Below are positions 20,154 to 29,618 of a stretch of DNA of 64,000 nt, piece by piece (the stretch's first letter is position 1; each line of letters begins with the position of its first letter). The position numbers were made by a program, and so were the translations under genes. The notes under the pieces were generated by a model. The model was not told where the DNA came from. It searched no databases and worked only from the letters and a program-made list of their open reading frames with translations. The DNA comes from Arthonia radiata (taxonomy: Eukaryota; Ascomycota; Arthoniomycetes; Arthoniales; Arthoniaceae). The stretch spans positions 1,212,379-1,276,378 of the forward strand of contig PSQN01000013.1 of the NCBI GenBank assembly GCA_002989075.1, written 5' to 3'.

Positions 20154-21470
20154 TTACTGACCCTTCTTCGCTTCTTGCTCCGCCACCTCCTCTCGTCGTC
20201 TTTCCGCCCACCACGCGCTCGTCCTGTCCACACCCTCCCAAATCTCCCACACAGGCGTATACCCCAACAACGCCTGCGCCTTTGCAACCTTATAATACCG
20301 CGTCATACAACTATACCGCACCCTCGCCGTATCCAACTTCGGCGTCCCCAGCCGCAACAGCCAGAACACCCACCCAGCGAGCGTGGCGAGCGTGATGGCA
20401 AGCGAAAACGGCATCTTCTTCACCTTGCTCACAGGCACAGGTTGTGGTCCAGGTAATGCAGGAGGTGCAGAGGTCTTCGACGGATGCGACGCCGACGTCG
20501 CGAGCGCATTGTGATAGCTGAACCAAAGCGAGCGGGCGAAGTCCCAGAAATAAACAGGCGCAGCGTTGGTGATGAAAAAGGCTTGGCCGTCGACGCGGGC
20601 TTCGACTTCTTGCGGGAGGACGCCGCCGCCGACCGCGACTTTTTTGATCGCTTTCTCACCGTCCGCGCCGTCGCCGCCCTCGGGTCGCGGATTCGAGCTG
20701 TACTCGTCCCATGCCTCCAGTAAGCGCTGCGCGGCCAAAATGTGTGCGTGCGCCACGTTGCCGACGTATGTGAAATCGAATAGATTTTGGTTGTCCCCGA
20801 ATTGCCACCCCGTCTGCCCTCGATGATACGCCCCGATCATGCCTGGACATAATTGATTGTCGCCCTCACCGAAGATGCCAGACGGTCTCAGCGCGACCGT
20901 TAGTAACCTACCCTCTTCATCCCCGCCCTTGGAGGGCGGCGCATTCTGCTCCAACACCCACTCCTCCGCCTCGGCCTTCGTATCGCTGTAATACTCCCTC
21001 TGCATATCCCCCCGAATGATCAACCACCGCTCATCCGCATTCACCAGATCCTGCCTTGTATCGCTCACCACGCTCGCGGAGCTCGTGTGCACGAACGCCT
21101 TGACGCAACCTAGCCTCTTGCACTCTTCTACTAGCACCTGCGTGCCGTCGACGTTGACTTTTTTCATGATCTCCAGACTTTTCTGCGTCCCCGAGCTGAA
21201 GACGGGGGACGCGGTGTGGATTACCACATCTGGGCGGACCTTTTCGAGGATTGGGCGCACAGAGGACGCAGACGTGAGGTCGCCGGTGTGGTAGGTGGTC
21301 TGCGGGTGGGGGTTTCGTGTGTGTAGATCAAGGACGTGGATCTGGGTGGAGGCGGAGGTTTGCGCGGTGTAGTCGTGGATGAGCTTGACGATGTGGCCGC
21401 CGAGGAAGCCGCAGCCGCCGGTTATGAGGACGGTGCCGAGGGAGGTTTGAGGATTGTTTTCGGCGGCCAT
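20154..21470 (-). CDS. ERG26: Sterol-4-alpha-carboxylate 3-dehydrogenase (Erg26)
   Basis: A single exon of 438 residues from the ATG at 21468..21470. The protein is a short-chain dehydrogenase of the 3-beta-HSD/Erg26 family. TGGCGFLGG (residues 17-25) binds NAD, and Y161-SDT-K165 is the catalytic YxxxK. RPSGIFGEGDNQL and DFTYVGNVAHAHILAA are family signatures. A hydrophobic segment near residues 375-395 is the expected membrane anchor, followed by YYKVAKAQALLGYTP. Erg26 removes the C-4 carboxyl group after C-4 methyl oxidation by Erg25, working with Erg27 and Erg28 at the ER membrane in ergosterol synthesis. The frame is open further upstream to an ATG at 21659, adding 63 poorly conserved residues. 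I prefer the inner ATG because it has an excellent context (ACAATGGCC) and lies just before the conserved fold. Confidence 0.9.
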   Translation of the reverse strand: MAAENNPQTSLGTVLITGGCGFLGGHIVKLIHDYTAQTSASTQIHVLDLHTRNPHPQTTYHTGDLTSASSVRPILEKVRPDVVIHTASPVFSSGTQKSLEIMKKVNVDGTQVLVEECKRLGCVKAFVHTSSASVVSDTRQDLVNADERWLIIRGDMQREYYSDTKAEAEEWVLEQNAPPSKGGDEEGRLLTVALRPSGIFGEGDNQLCPGMIGAYHRGQTGWQFGDNQNLFDFTYVGNVAHAHILAAQRLLEAWDEYSSNPRPEGGDGADGEKAIKKVAVGGGVLPQEVEARVDGQAFFITNAAPVYFWDFARSLWFSYHNALATSASHPSKTSAPPALPGPQPVPVSKVKKMPFSLAITLATLAGWVFWLLRLGTPKLDTARVRYSCMTRYYKVAKAQALLGYTPVWEIWEGVDRTSAWWAERRREEVAEQEAKKGQ

Positions 21471-21659
21471 TGTTTGTGTTGTGGAGTCGTGTGGTGGAAT
21501 TGAGAGGGACGTGGGTGATCTGGTCATTGGAGCGCTTGGTCGAGGCTTGAATAGGTGAGTTTCTGGAGATGGCTTGGCAGGGGCCGGAAACCTCCCCTTT
21601 CCATTTGCTTCACCATGATTTGTGCTGACCACCCCCAGCATCGGTTTGCTCAACGTCAT

Positions 21660-24600
21660 GATTGAGGGCTTGAAAGTACCGCAACATGTATAGTTTGGCT
21701 CCCGATTTCTAATAATGTAAGTTTCATATCTATCAGAGGTCGTTCAAAAATCGCGCTAGCTGGTTCGAATTATTGAAAAGAATTTCAAGTTTATTTCACG
21801 CGAATGAAACTTTCCAATGAAGCCATCATGAGGCTAAGACTAGTATCATTCAATTTTTTGCGACTCACTGTATCATGTGGTCCAATTCTCATTGAGATCC
21901 GAGCAGGTTCAAGCATTTCTGTTCCGGGCTGTCCTGGTGGCGTGTTATACCACAAACCAGCCCACCGCCCAGATACAGCTCCGTGACTTTTGCGCTCGCC
22001 GCCTGCCGATTGGCACATCACGTACAAAAGCGTGCGCTCTATCGTATCCTACCAAGGTCGGCCTGCTCAAACGCCTTCCAAAGATGGTCCACGCTCCCTT
22101 CGATACAACGACACCCAGTTCGACACCATGCTTTCAAGGGTCGTTAGTTTGAATGTTTTGTCAAGTCCGTCGTAATTCCTAGCAGTGGATAGCGCTGGAC
22201 CCACTGTATCGTGTGAGGCTTTTCTCATGACAACCGGAGGGAAGCAAGTAGATTGTGCGGTGAAGTTCAGTCCTCCTCAGGGGTGCCATTCACGACCCTC
22301 CTATGGATTTTCCAACTTTTCCGTTCTTGCTTTCATGTTCCCCAAACTTACACACCAAACACACTTTTTGGCGCTGAATCTGATGATACCAAAAACATCG
22401 GCGTGAGATACCGTTTGAAAAACGACCCAAGCGGAATTCTCACCGGGGAACGGCGGGGCCACAACCGGATAGCGACCGGTCGAGTTGTTCCAATTCTGCA
22501 ACTGTCCTGTATACAGCGCAAACTATGTTCATTAGATGCTCCTATCATCGCTGAATCGTGCGGCATTGTTTTCTTCCAAGTCTGAGCCAAAACGAGGGCG
22601 CTTATCCACGGCAATCTTGTCGCGTGAGCGCCTATATACCCTCCGTCTTGCATCACAACTTTCAACTTCTCCACGCCTTCAGCTACGGCCGTGAAAATAG
22701 CGCAACATGTACAAAATGAGCAGGCGCATTTGCTCATATACATTTGCTGTCTATCTGCGGCCTTTCAAAAATCGACCAACGGACCTCGAGACTGAAGCCA
22801 TGATATTGCAACGCGAGGACCCCAAATGTTGAACGACCTGTATTCTAATCAAAGAATGTATTGATCGAACAAGCTCATCTAGGCGAGCATGTTGTGGTAG
22901 TATTATCACTGAAACCGTAGTGTTGGATGAGAAATCCTTGGAGGCAATTTTTGGGGATTGCAGTGTAGTTGCAACGCGAGTACATTGAATCTGAAGCCGC
23001 TGTTAATTAGTGCAAAAAGCACACGCTAAAGAAGAGCTCGCTTTTCTGTACGTGCTGTAGTAATATAAAGACTGTACGAGCATCGTCGAGTTTGCAATTA
23101 CCCTTCATGTTGTCTTCCTAGATGGGGGTGAGATCTCACCTCGATATTTGTACAATCTTCCAAAGTTCTTCCACCGTTTCAAAGGGTGGATCGAACTAGA
23201 TTGTAGTTAAAGCCTCATAGTATGCGTGTATCAATTTTGTAGCTGTATTAAAGCTCTTGAGACCGACTTGAAAAATTGCCTCTCTTCACCACCCCTAACA
23301 CCGCCAGACACCAAATGCAAGAAAACACCAGCCTTGCTCTACAGACTTGAAACTACCACAACATACACATTGAAGCGCCCTCTCTCCGACGCAGCTAACA
23401 TTAGCAAGAAAGAAGACCGTTCAAAAATCTCGACTGCTACCTCATTCCTTTTATCAATTAAAGACAATTTGGGCAGAATTGAATTTTTTTTAACTCCTCA
23501 GATCTTCCTGCAATCACCTGCGATCGTACCGAGACACGATTGTAAAGATTGTGCCGGACACGCAAGCTGATTCCGATGCATTTGAAGAATTCGAGGATGG
23601 CCATGTGGTGACCACTCCTTGGTCTCCAGCACCGAGAAAGTGAAGTGCTCGAATGTACGCCTACGAACTTGAGAATAGCACAGCATAGGCAGAATCGCGC
23701 GCTCCTTTGCATCATATAATCACCAAGTTAAATCCATGTCTCTTCAAAAATCGTGAAAATTGCCTCGAATTTCAAAACCCAAAGCAGGACCACCCTCGCT
23801 CAAATTCCGATTTCTCGGAACTGCCCGCATCCTTCCGCAATAACTTGTCTTACCACGAGACAGTCTACGACATGCGTGTGCCAAATTTACACGTTGACGT
23901 GGGCCCAAATGGCTGATCCGGTATCCCACCTCTTCACCAGTGCCTGACCCCTCATTGCCCAAACCCTGAATTCCTCAGATGAACGCCGACAAGCCTAAGA
24001 ATGCCACAACACGTACAACTCGCTGTGCGCTTTCGAATGATACTAGAAACTACAGGAAGTTGCGCCGTTGAAAAATTGCGATGTCTTCCTCAAACTCTCG
24101 AAAAACTCGAAAAACTCGAAACTCCCGAACGGTCACCACCACCAGGAAACCGAGATTTTCAAAAATGGTCGTAGGACTTTGTCAAAGCCCGCATCAATAC
24201 GAGAACGCCTACCAGATACGTGTGCCAAACTTAGAAGCTCATGCGAGCTCAACTGGCTGACCTGACTTTCCGCCTCTTTGCCACCCTCCACCCCTTCACA
24301 CCCAAAACCCAAAATCTGCAAACGAACCCGGACGAGCTTGAAAAGTGCACAACATATACAGTTTCGCGTCTTCTTTCGAACGGTACCAAAAACTCCAAGA
24401 AGTTACGCCATTGAAAAATCGCGATGTCTTCTTCAAATCTCGAAAAACTCTAAAACTCTCAAACCTCCCGAACAGTCACCACCACCAAAAGATGAATATT
24501 TTGAGAAATGGTCGTATGGCTTTGAGAATACATGTGTTCGACTCGGTCAATGCGTGGCATGCGCGTGTGCAAGTTAGAGCTTCGTCGGACACAAAATCAG

Positions 24601-24760
24601 ATATCGTCGTCGCCGTCGCGTGTATGGGCGTAGGTCAAGGGGTCTATTGGTCACAAATCTTGCCACAGAGCTCCAGAATGACTTACGATGAGCAGCGACG
24701 ATGCGAGTGAAGAGCATGTAAGTAGTCGGGATTGATTTGCGCCAGCATGATGAGACAAAT
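21660..24760 (+). repeat. Degenerate tandem array, period about 330 bp, roughly nine units
   Basis: A diagnostic block, GAAAxTxxCxCAACATxTACA, followed after some 60-90 bp by TTCAAAAATCG, recurs near 21672, 22693, 23349, 23673, 24001 and 24340, with weaker matches near 22010, 22350 and 23010. The spacings are 324-340 bp or close to two or three times that. In the last three units other blocks also repeat in order: CGTGTGCCAAA, a CTGACC block, a CACCC-AAAACCC-AAA block and an AACGxxGACxAGC block. The units differ strongly from each other, and no reading frame is preserved between them, so the array is non-coding by appearance. It fills the whole interval between ERG26 and the next gene. Nothing marks it as a known transposon: no terminal repeats and no transposase. 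Confidence 0.7.
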
Positions 24761-25101
24761 TTGCACCATACGAGCATCTTTCGTCAACTAAAGGCCAGCT
24801 CTAAAGGCCAACGATAAGCGTGAAACGCAATTTTCTAGTGAAATTTGAGCGGTAATATGGACCTAGGAAATCAATTCTTCCTCTATATGATTCACTGAAC
24901 GACCTGGTCCAGAGGATACTATGCAGAAGTGGATGATTTGCTTAGCAGATACGCCCGCCGCAAGCGCATGGGCTAGCATTTTCAGACGCGCAGGTGTACT
25001 GAGGATAATACGTTTGCTCAAGCTCAAGACAAGACGGGGGTGGAAGATCGTAGGTGTAGAGGCTCTCATCCATTCGTCATATCATTAAGAGCTATGACAT
25101 C
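24761..25101. other. Intergenic, 3' flank of hypothetical gene
   Basis: Nothing recognisable. The tandem array ends shortly before this stretch. Confidence 0.4.
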
Positions 25102-25890
25102 TCAAAGCTCACTCTTCTCACGTCGACCACGGAACGGGAACTGGTACTCCACTCCTTCCATGGGCTTGGGACCCAATCCGCCAGCTGTGTATGTCCCTTC
25201 GCAGAAACCAGAGTCACAACGGCTGCGTGGATACACATCCACCGAACTGTGTCCGCCACGCAAATAGCTTTCCCCTAAGTTCTGGCCAGCACGCTTGTAG
25301 CTCTCCCCTGAGGTACGACTGGCTCGCGGATAGCTGTCACCCAGTCCACACCCAAAGTATGAGCAGCGTTTGTCGGAGCTTGTTGAAGAGTTTGACGCCC
25401 ACTTAGATGCTCCAAGTCCAGCCGAGGGCCAATCGTAGTGCCCAGGCAATGCTGGAGAGGGGGTCAGCTACTGATACTATAGTTGTAGGTCATATATGGA
25501 ACTCTTTAGCAAGCTAAATTTGCCAAGGCGATAGACTGACCTGGAAATGCTGAGAGAACAGGTGCAGGCGGCGCTGGGGTAGGAGGAGGTGTCAAAAGGC
25601 CGTTCTGCACAAGGCACGTCAGCCTTCTTCTGTCAGGCGACAGCAACTTGTCCCAGGCTCACATGGTGGTGCGAAAAAGCATGGTCAGGAAAGTTTGCAA
25701 CATTTGTGTCGATTTGGAGATCAGATCGTCGACGCCTGGAATTCCGAGCTTCGGCAGGTTGGGGTGTAGGCGGGCGATTCGCTGCAGTACTGGGCTGCAT
25801 AAATTGTGTGCTGAAGGTCAAAGTGGCTGAATCAGTCGTGATAGAGCCGTGATTGCCGGGTATCGTGACGATCACATTTCCAGTAGACAT
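25102..25890 (-). CDS. Hypothetical protein, Ser/Gly/Tyr-rich
   Basis: Three exons on the minus strand: 25890..25663, 25604..25541 and 25451..25102, giving 213 residues. The introns are 58 and 89 bp, with GTGAGC and GTCAGT donors and CTGAC boxes near the acceptors; all junctions keep frame. The N-terminus (MSTGNVIVTIPGNHGSIT) has a beta-rich look. The middle is proline-rich (NGLLTPPPTPAPPAP). The C-terminal 115 residues contain four short imperfect repeats of the form G-(D/E)-S-Y-x-R (GDSYPR, GESYKR, GESYLR, VDVYPR). No domain or signal peptide is seen. The neighbouring NSA2 gene lies 255 bp upstream on the same strand. Splice logic and codon continuity make it a likely gene; the function is unknown. 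Confidence 0.6.
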
Positions 25891-26145
25891 TTTGGCGTTG
25901 ATGATAGAGCGAAAGACTTGAGTCTGAACGAATTAAGTCTGAACAGTAGACTACAGATGACTTGTCTGCGCTGTCGATGATGATCGCTGCCAATGAGTCT
26001 AAAAATGGTTGGAGGAGAAAGGAAAGCAAGAGAGCATCGAGAGGAGCTTTCTGTTGACACTGCTTGCCCTGATACGGCCATGGTCCGGAAGGCGCACCTT
26101 CAACACCGCACACTAGGAAGGAGCAGTTGACTGCTGACATTTTAC

Positions 26146-26982
26146 TCATACCAGTAAAACCCTACGAGATGTTAGCGTCGTATAATGAAATTGCGAAGAA
26201 CAGACATACGCATTGACGCAACCATCGTTCTCAGGCGTGTTCATCACCTGCGCCCATCTTCCCCACACGACTTTGCCTCCGGTGGTCACCATTCCCAGCT
26301 CCGAAACGTTGACCTCAATCACCGTCCCCCGCGTGAGCACGCCCAGCTGAGTATACATCGGCGACTGAGGGTTCTTCTTGACCCCAAGAATGGGAAGCTG
26401 GACCGTCACCTTCAGTTCAGGATGGGTGACGTGAGCTTTCTTATATCTGAGACCCATCGGCCGTATGAAGCGCTCATATTTCACCGGCCGTCTTGTAAAA
26501 TCTGGTCCAACAAACGTCGGCTTCGTGATCATCCGCTTCCAGCTCTTCTTCTGTGTCTTCTTTCCAGTCTTGATCGCTTTGAACATCTCCTCCTCGGAGA
26601 TGCCCTTGACCTTCGGCAACGGCACACTGAACTTGGCCGCCTTGTCCTTCCTCTTGTCCTTGATAGCCGATGACAACGCCTTCGCCTGTCCTGGATTTGA
26701 TCGATCAAGCAAATACTGCGGCAATGGCTCGCCCGTGGGCTCAGCTTCATTAGGCGTCTTTACGTTCTTCTCCTCATGCTGTCTGATCTTCTGCTTCATC
26801 TGGATCTTCTCCTTGTGCCGCTTCTGCTGGTGCATCTTCGCGCGCAGACCACGCAGATTCTGCGCTTTCTCGGAGGCCCCATGAGCAGCTTCACGGGCGG
26901 CGCGTTTGCGCGTGCGCTCTTCGTGATCGAGGCGCTTGCCATGCTGCTTTTGAAAGCGCTCGATATACTCGTTCTGAGGCAT
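26146..26982 (-). CDS. NSA2: Ribosome biogenesis protein Nsa2
   Basis: Exons 26982..26210 and 26161..26146 are separated by a 48-bp intron (GTATGT, GCTAAC, CGTAG), giving 262 residues, almost exactly the length of yeast Nsa2 (261). It begins [20 protein letters not shown] and contains [61 protein letters not shown] and [20 protein letters not shown], all near-invariant in Nsa2. The tiny last exon supplies the conserved end NAVLLV; without the splice the protein would carry an unrelated tail. Nsa2 is a nucleolar/nuclear assembly factor of pre-60S particles needed for 27S pre-rRNA processing, and its C-terminal half resembles ribosomal protein eS8. It is divergent from the bL21m gene with about 200 bp between the two starts. 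Confidence 0.95.
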   Translation of the reverse strand: MPQNEYIERFQKQHGKRLDHEERTRKRAAREAAHGASEKAQNLRGLRAKMHQQKRHKEKIQMKQKIRQHEEKNVKTPNEAEPTGEPLPQYLLDRSNPGQAKALSSAIKDKRKDKAAKFSVPLPKVKGISEEEMFKAIKTGKKTQKKSWKRMITKPTFVGPDFTRRPVKYERFIRPMGLRYKKAHVTHPELKVTVQLPILGVKKNPQSPMYTQLGVLTRGTVIEVNVSELGMVTTGGKVVWGRWAQVMNTPENDGCVNAYVCSSQFHYTTLTSRRVLLV

Positions 26983-27183
26983 GATAGCGCGAAGGGGCGA
27001 ATGCAGAGCTTGATGCGGAGTGGGAGGATGATGACTGAGGTTTGCAACTCAGACTCGTGGGCGATTTTGACACGAAATCTTGGCACTTAGAATTGCCGTT
27101 TAAAGACTGTTCGTATACCGTTCTCTACAATGCTTGAGACGAGATGGTCTTCGATAGCTTCCTTGTATCTAACATCCGCAACT
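26983..27183. promoter_or_regulatory. Divergent promoter NSA2 / mitochondrial bL21m
   Basis: About 200 bp separate the two start codons, so a cytosolic ribosome-assembly factor and a mitochondrial ribosomal protein share one upstream region. I see no recognisable regulatory motif; co-regulation is inference from the layout. Confidence 0.5.
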
Positions 27184-28167
27184 ATGCCTCCAAGAATACC
27201 ATTACAGAATAGAACGACCGGCTGGACGCCTACTCTCACATTTCGAAGCCGACCTCGCCACCCGATCTCCCCACAATGTCCCTTCCGCAACCTCCAAACC
27301 ACCACCCCCATCATCGACCCCGAACGGCCCATAGAACCCCTCGGCATACCCTCCCACGTCTCCCGCCCAAGCCACTACAAGAAACCTGATCCACACCTCC
27401 CATACAGCCTCCAGCCCTCTAGATCAAAACCACCACCAGCACACTCACCCCAATACAACACCAAGCGCGCTCCTCCCAAGCCCTCAAAAGACCAGCCCCG
27501 ACCGCCTCTCACCCTCACACCTTCGCTCCGCGAGCAGCTACCATTACTAGCCTCACAACCACCGTTCTATGCGACGATACACATCCACGGCAAACCCTAC
27601 CTCATCACACAAGGCGACACAATCCGCCTTCCCTTTCTAATGCACGGCGTCAAGCCAGGAGACGTTCTGCGCTTAAACCGCGCAACATCCCTCGGATCGC
27701 GCGATTTTACGCTGCTCGGTGGTGCGCGACGAAATACCTCCATTCACGCCCCTGAAGAAGCGACAGCAGAGCCTCCGACTATCACGACGGAGCCCATCGT
27801 AGGCCGCACGGATGGTCTCGAAACCACGCCGTATCCCGCCAGCTCGACGGACGCCGCTGGGGAGACTGTAGGGTTAAAGAAAAAGGGACCGCCGGCGTAT
27901 CTGGATGACAGGTTATTCGTGTGCAGAGCCACGGTCATGGGCACGGAGGCGGAGCCGATGCGGATTAAAGAGAAGACGAAACGGAGGCAGAGGCATGTGA
28001 AGATGGTGAGGAGTAAGCATAAGTTTACGGTTGTGAGGGTTAGGGAGTTGGCGGTGACGCCGGTGAGTGAGTCGGTGGGTGAGGCGGAGTGGGTGAGAGG
28101 AGACGAGGCGCAGGACACTGGTGTGGGCAGAGAGGGAGAGGTGGTGCAACAGTCTGCGAGTGTGTGA
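27184..28167 (+). CDS. MRPL49: Mitochondrial large-subunit ribosomal protein bL21m
   Basis: A single exon of 327 residues from the ATG at 27184. An in-frame ATG at 27130 would add 18 residues. I chose the inner one because MPPRIPLQNRTTGW begins a typical mitochondrial presequence (Arg, Thr and Ser rich, no acids until about residue 43). The bL21 domain follows after a proline-rich linker. PPFYATIHIHGKPYLITQGDTIRLPF and GVKPGDVLRLNRATSLGSRDFTLLG match the first strands of bacterial L21. After an insert of about 80 residues come LDDRLFVCRATVMGTE and KTKRRQRHVKMVRSKHKFTVVRV, the RNA-binding end of the fold. It is part of the mitochondrial large subunit; the yeast orthologue is Mrpl49. The insert between the two halves of the domain is a fungal feature. 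Confidence 0.88.
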   Translation: MPPRIPLQNRTTGWTPTLTFRSRPRHPISPQCPFRNLQTTTPIIDPERPIEPLGIPSHVSRPSHYKKPDPHLPYSLQPSRSKPPPAHSPQYNTKRAPPKPSKDQPRPPLTLTPSLREQLPLLASQPPFYATIHIHGKPYLITQGDTIRLPFLMHGVKPGDVLRLNRATSLGSRDFTLLGGARRNTSIHAPEEATAEPPTITTEPIVGRTDGLETTPYPASSTDAAGETVGLKKKGPPAYLDDRLFVCRATVMGTEAEPMRIKEKTKRRQRHVKMVRSKHKFTVVRVRELAVTPVSESVGEAEWVRGDEAQDTGVGREGEVVQQSASV

Positions 28168-28483
28168 ACAGAGACTTAGGGAGAGGCGTATGAAAAGTGT
28201 GTATGCATAGGATTCATGTCTATATTGGTAGACAAGTTGCATACCATATGCTCTGTGCTATGTGCTATATGCTATAAATTTTGTGTAGGCAATGCACAAT
28301 ACTGAAGTGTCCTCCCATCGTACGATTGTACTGTTCGTAACAACGTCGTCAGATGGGTCGTGAGCTTACCGGAACCGCGCGGAGGTGTGCTTCCCGTATC
28401 AGGTGTCCTTCTCTCCTTCGGCTTGGTCTCGAGCTCGTTATATCGGCGCTCTCATGTCATCCTCGATCGAACAAACGACCCAA
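28168..28483. other. Convergent 3' region
   Basis: This separates the 3' ends of bL21m and the dehydrogenase gene. It contains a short run of related CTATGTG and CTATATG steps near 28250-28275 but nothing else of note. Confidence 0.45.
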
Positions 28484-29618
28484 TCACTGCTGCGCCGGCG
28501 ACACCGTCAAATTCCCTCCATCTGGGAACAGCACCTGCTGATTATAAAACGCGCCGCCCTTCCCCGCCAGAAACAGAATCGTCGCCGCCATATCCTCCTC
28601 TTTCCCCTTGCGTCCCGCGGGATTACTACTCCGCATATCCAGATCCTTGGTCTTCCCATCGTCATCCGAACTCCCCGTCGGACTCGTCATCTCACTTGGA
28701 AACATCCCCGGCGCAATCCCATTCACCCTCACCCGCGTCTGCGCAAACGTCGTCGCCAGCATCCGCGTCAAATGCGTAAACGCGGCCTTACTCGCCGCGT
28801 AGCTGAACTGCCCGCCACTCGAGCTCTTTAACGCCCCGGATATCGAACTCACGTTCACCACACTGCTTGTAATCCCCTCCTCTTTCAGCGCCGGCGCCTC
28901 CTGCCCCCGCGCTAGCAGCGGCAGAAACGCCATACTCATGAAGTACCCCGCCGTCACGTTCGTTCGGAACGTATCTTCCCACTGCTGCGGCTCACTCCGT
29001 AGGAAGTGCTCGGAGATCGCGACGGGGTCGTCCATCTTCGGCGGCTTGTTCTTGCTGAAGCGCGTGTTGTCGTCGCGCGCGATGCCCGCGTTGTTGACGA
29101 GGAGGTTTATGCCGGCCGGGGAGCGGCGCGCGACTTCTGTGGCGAGGCGGATGGTCTCGGGTTTCTGGGAGATGTCGCCGGGGAGGGCGATGATTTTGCC
29201 GGGGCCGCGCGAGGGGGAGTAGAGGTCGACGACGCGGGAGAGCGCGTCGGGGCGTCGGCCGGTGATGTAGACTGTGGCGCCGTTTTGGGCGAGGGCGGAG
29301 GTGATCATCTGGTGGTGGTGTTAGTGTGGGGGTGGATGAGCGGGGTGTGTGTGAAGACTGCGCAGTGGAGGAGAGGGTGTTGATGAGCATTGTGGGTTGG
29401 GGCATTCGTACCAAGCCAATGCCAGTTCCTCCGCCTGTCACTACGGCCGTCAGATGGGAGACATCGAATAGAGCGGGTTGCTTGACGCTGTCGACGTCCG
29501 CCTGGCTTGTCGACGTGCTTGAGAGGAGACGGGAGCCGCCTGCGGCTAATGCTCTTGAGGTTGCAAGGTTCTTGCCGGGCGCATTGAAGACTCCTCGTCG
29601 AGTAAAGAGGCGAAGCAT
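28484..29618 (-). CDS. Short-chain dehydrogenase/reductase, probably mitochondrial
   Basis: Exons 29618..29412 and 29308..28484 are joined across a 103-bp intron (GTACGA donor, CACCAG acceptor), giving 343 residues. The intron interrupts the cofactor-binding turn. Exon 1 ends VTGGGTGIGL (TGxxxGxG motif) and exon 2 continues MITSALAQNGATVYITGRR. Further motifs are NNAGIA, SSVVNVSSISG (catalytic Ser) and the YxxxK motif in FSYAASKAAF. The first 40 residues (MLRLFTRRGVFNAPGKNL, then Arg/Ser rich) look like a mitochondrial presequence. It is related to fungal proteins often labelled rhamnolipid-biosynthesis-type 3-oxoacyl reductases; the substrate cannot be read from the sequence. The open frame upstream of 29618 has no ATG, which fixes the start. 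Confidence 0.85.

Noticed and set aside
21660-24760. Reading the repeat array as CRISPR or as a tandemly repeated gene
   Set aside because: The units are about 330 bp, diverged throughout, without identical short repeats and unique spacers, and no frame is preserved between units.
28353-28831. Plus-strand frames opposite the dehydrogenase
   Set aside because: They are antisense shadows; the minus strand encodes a complete SDR with its catalytic motifs.
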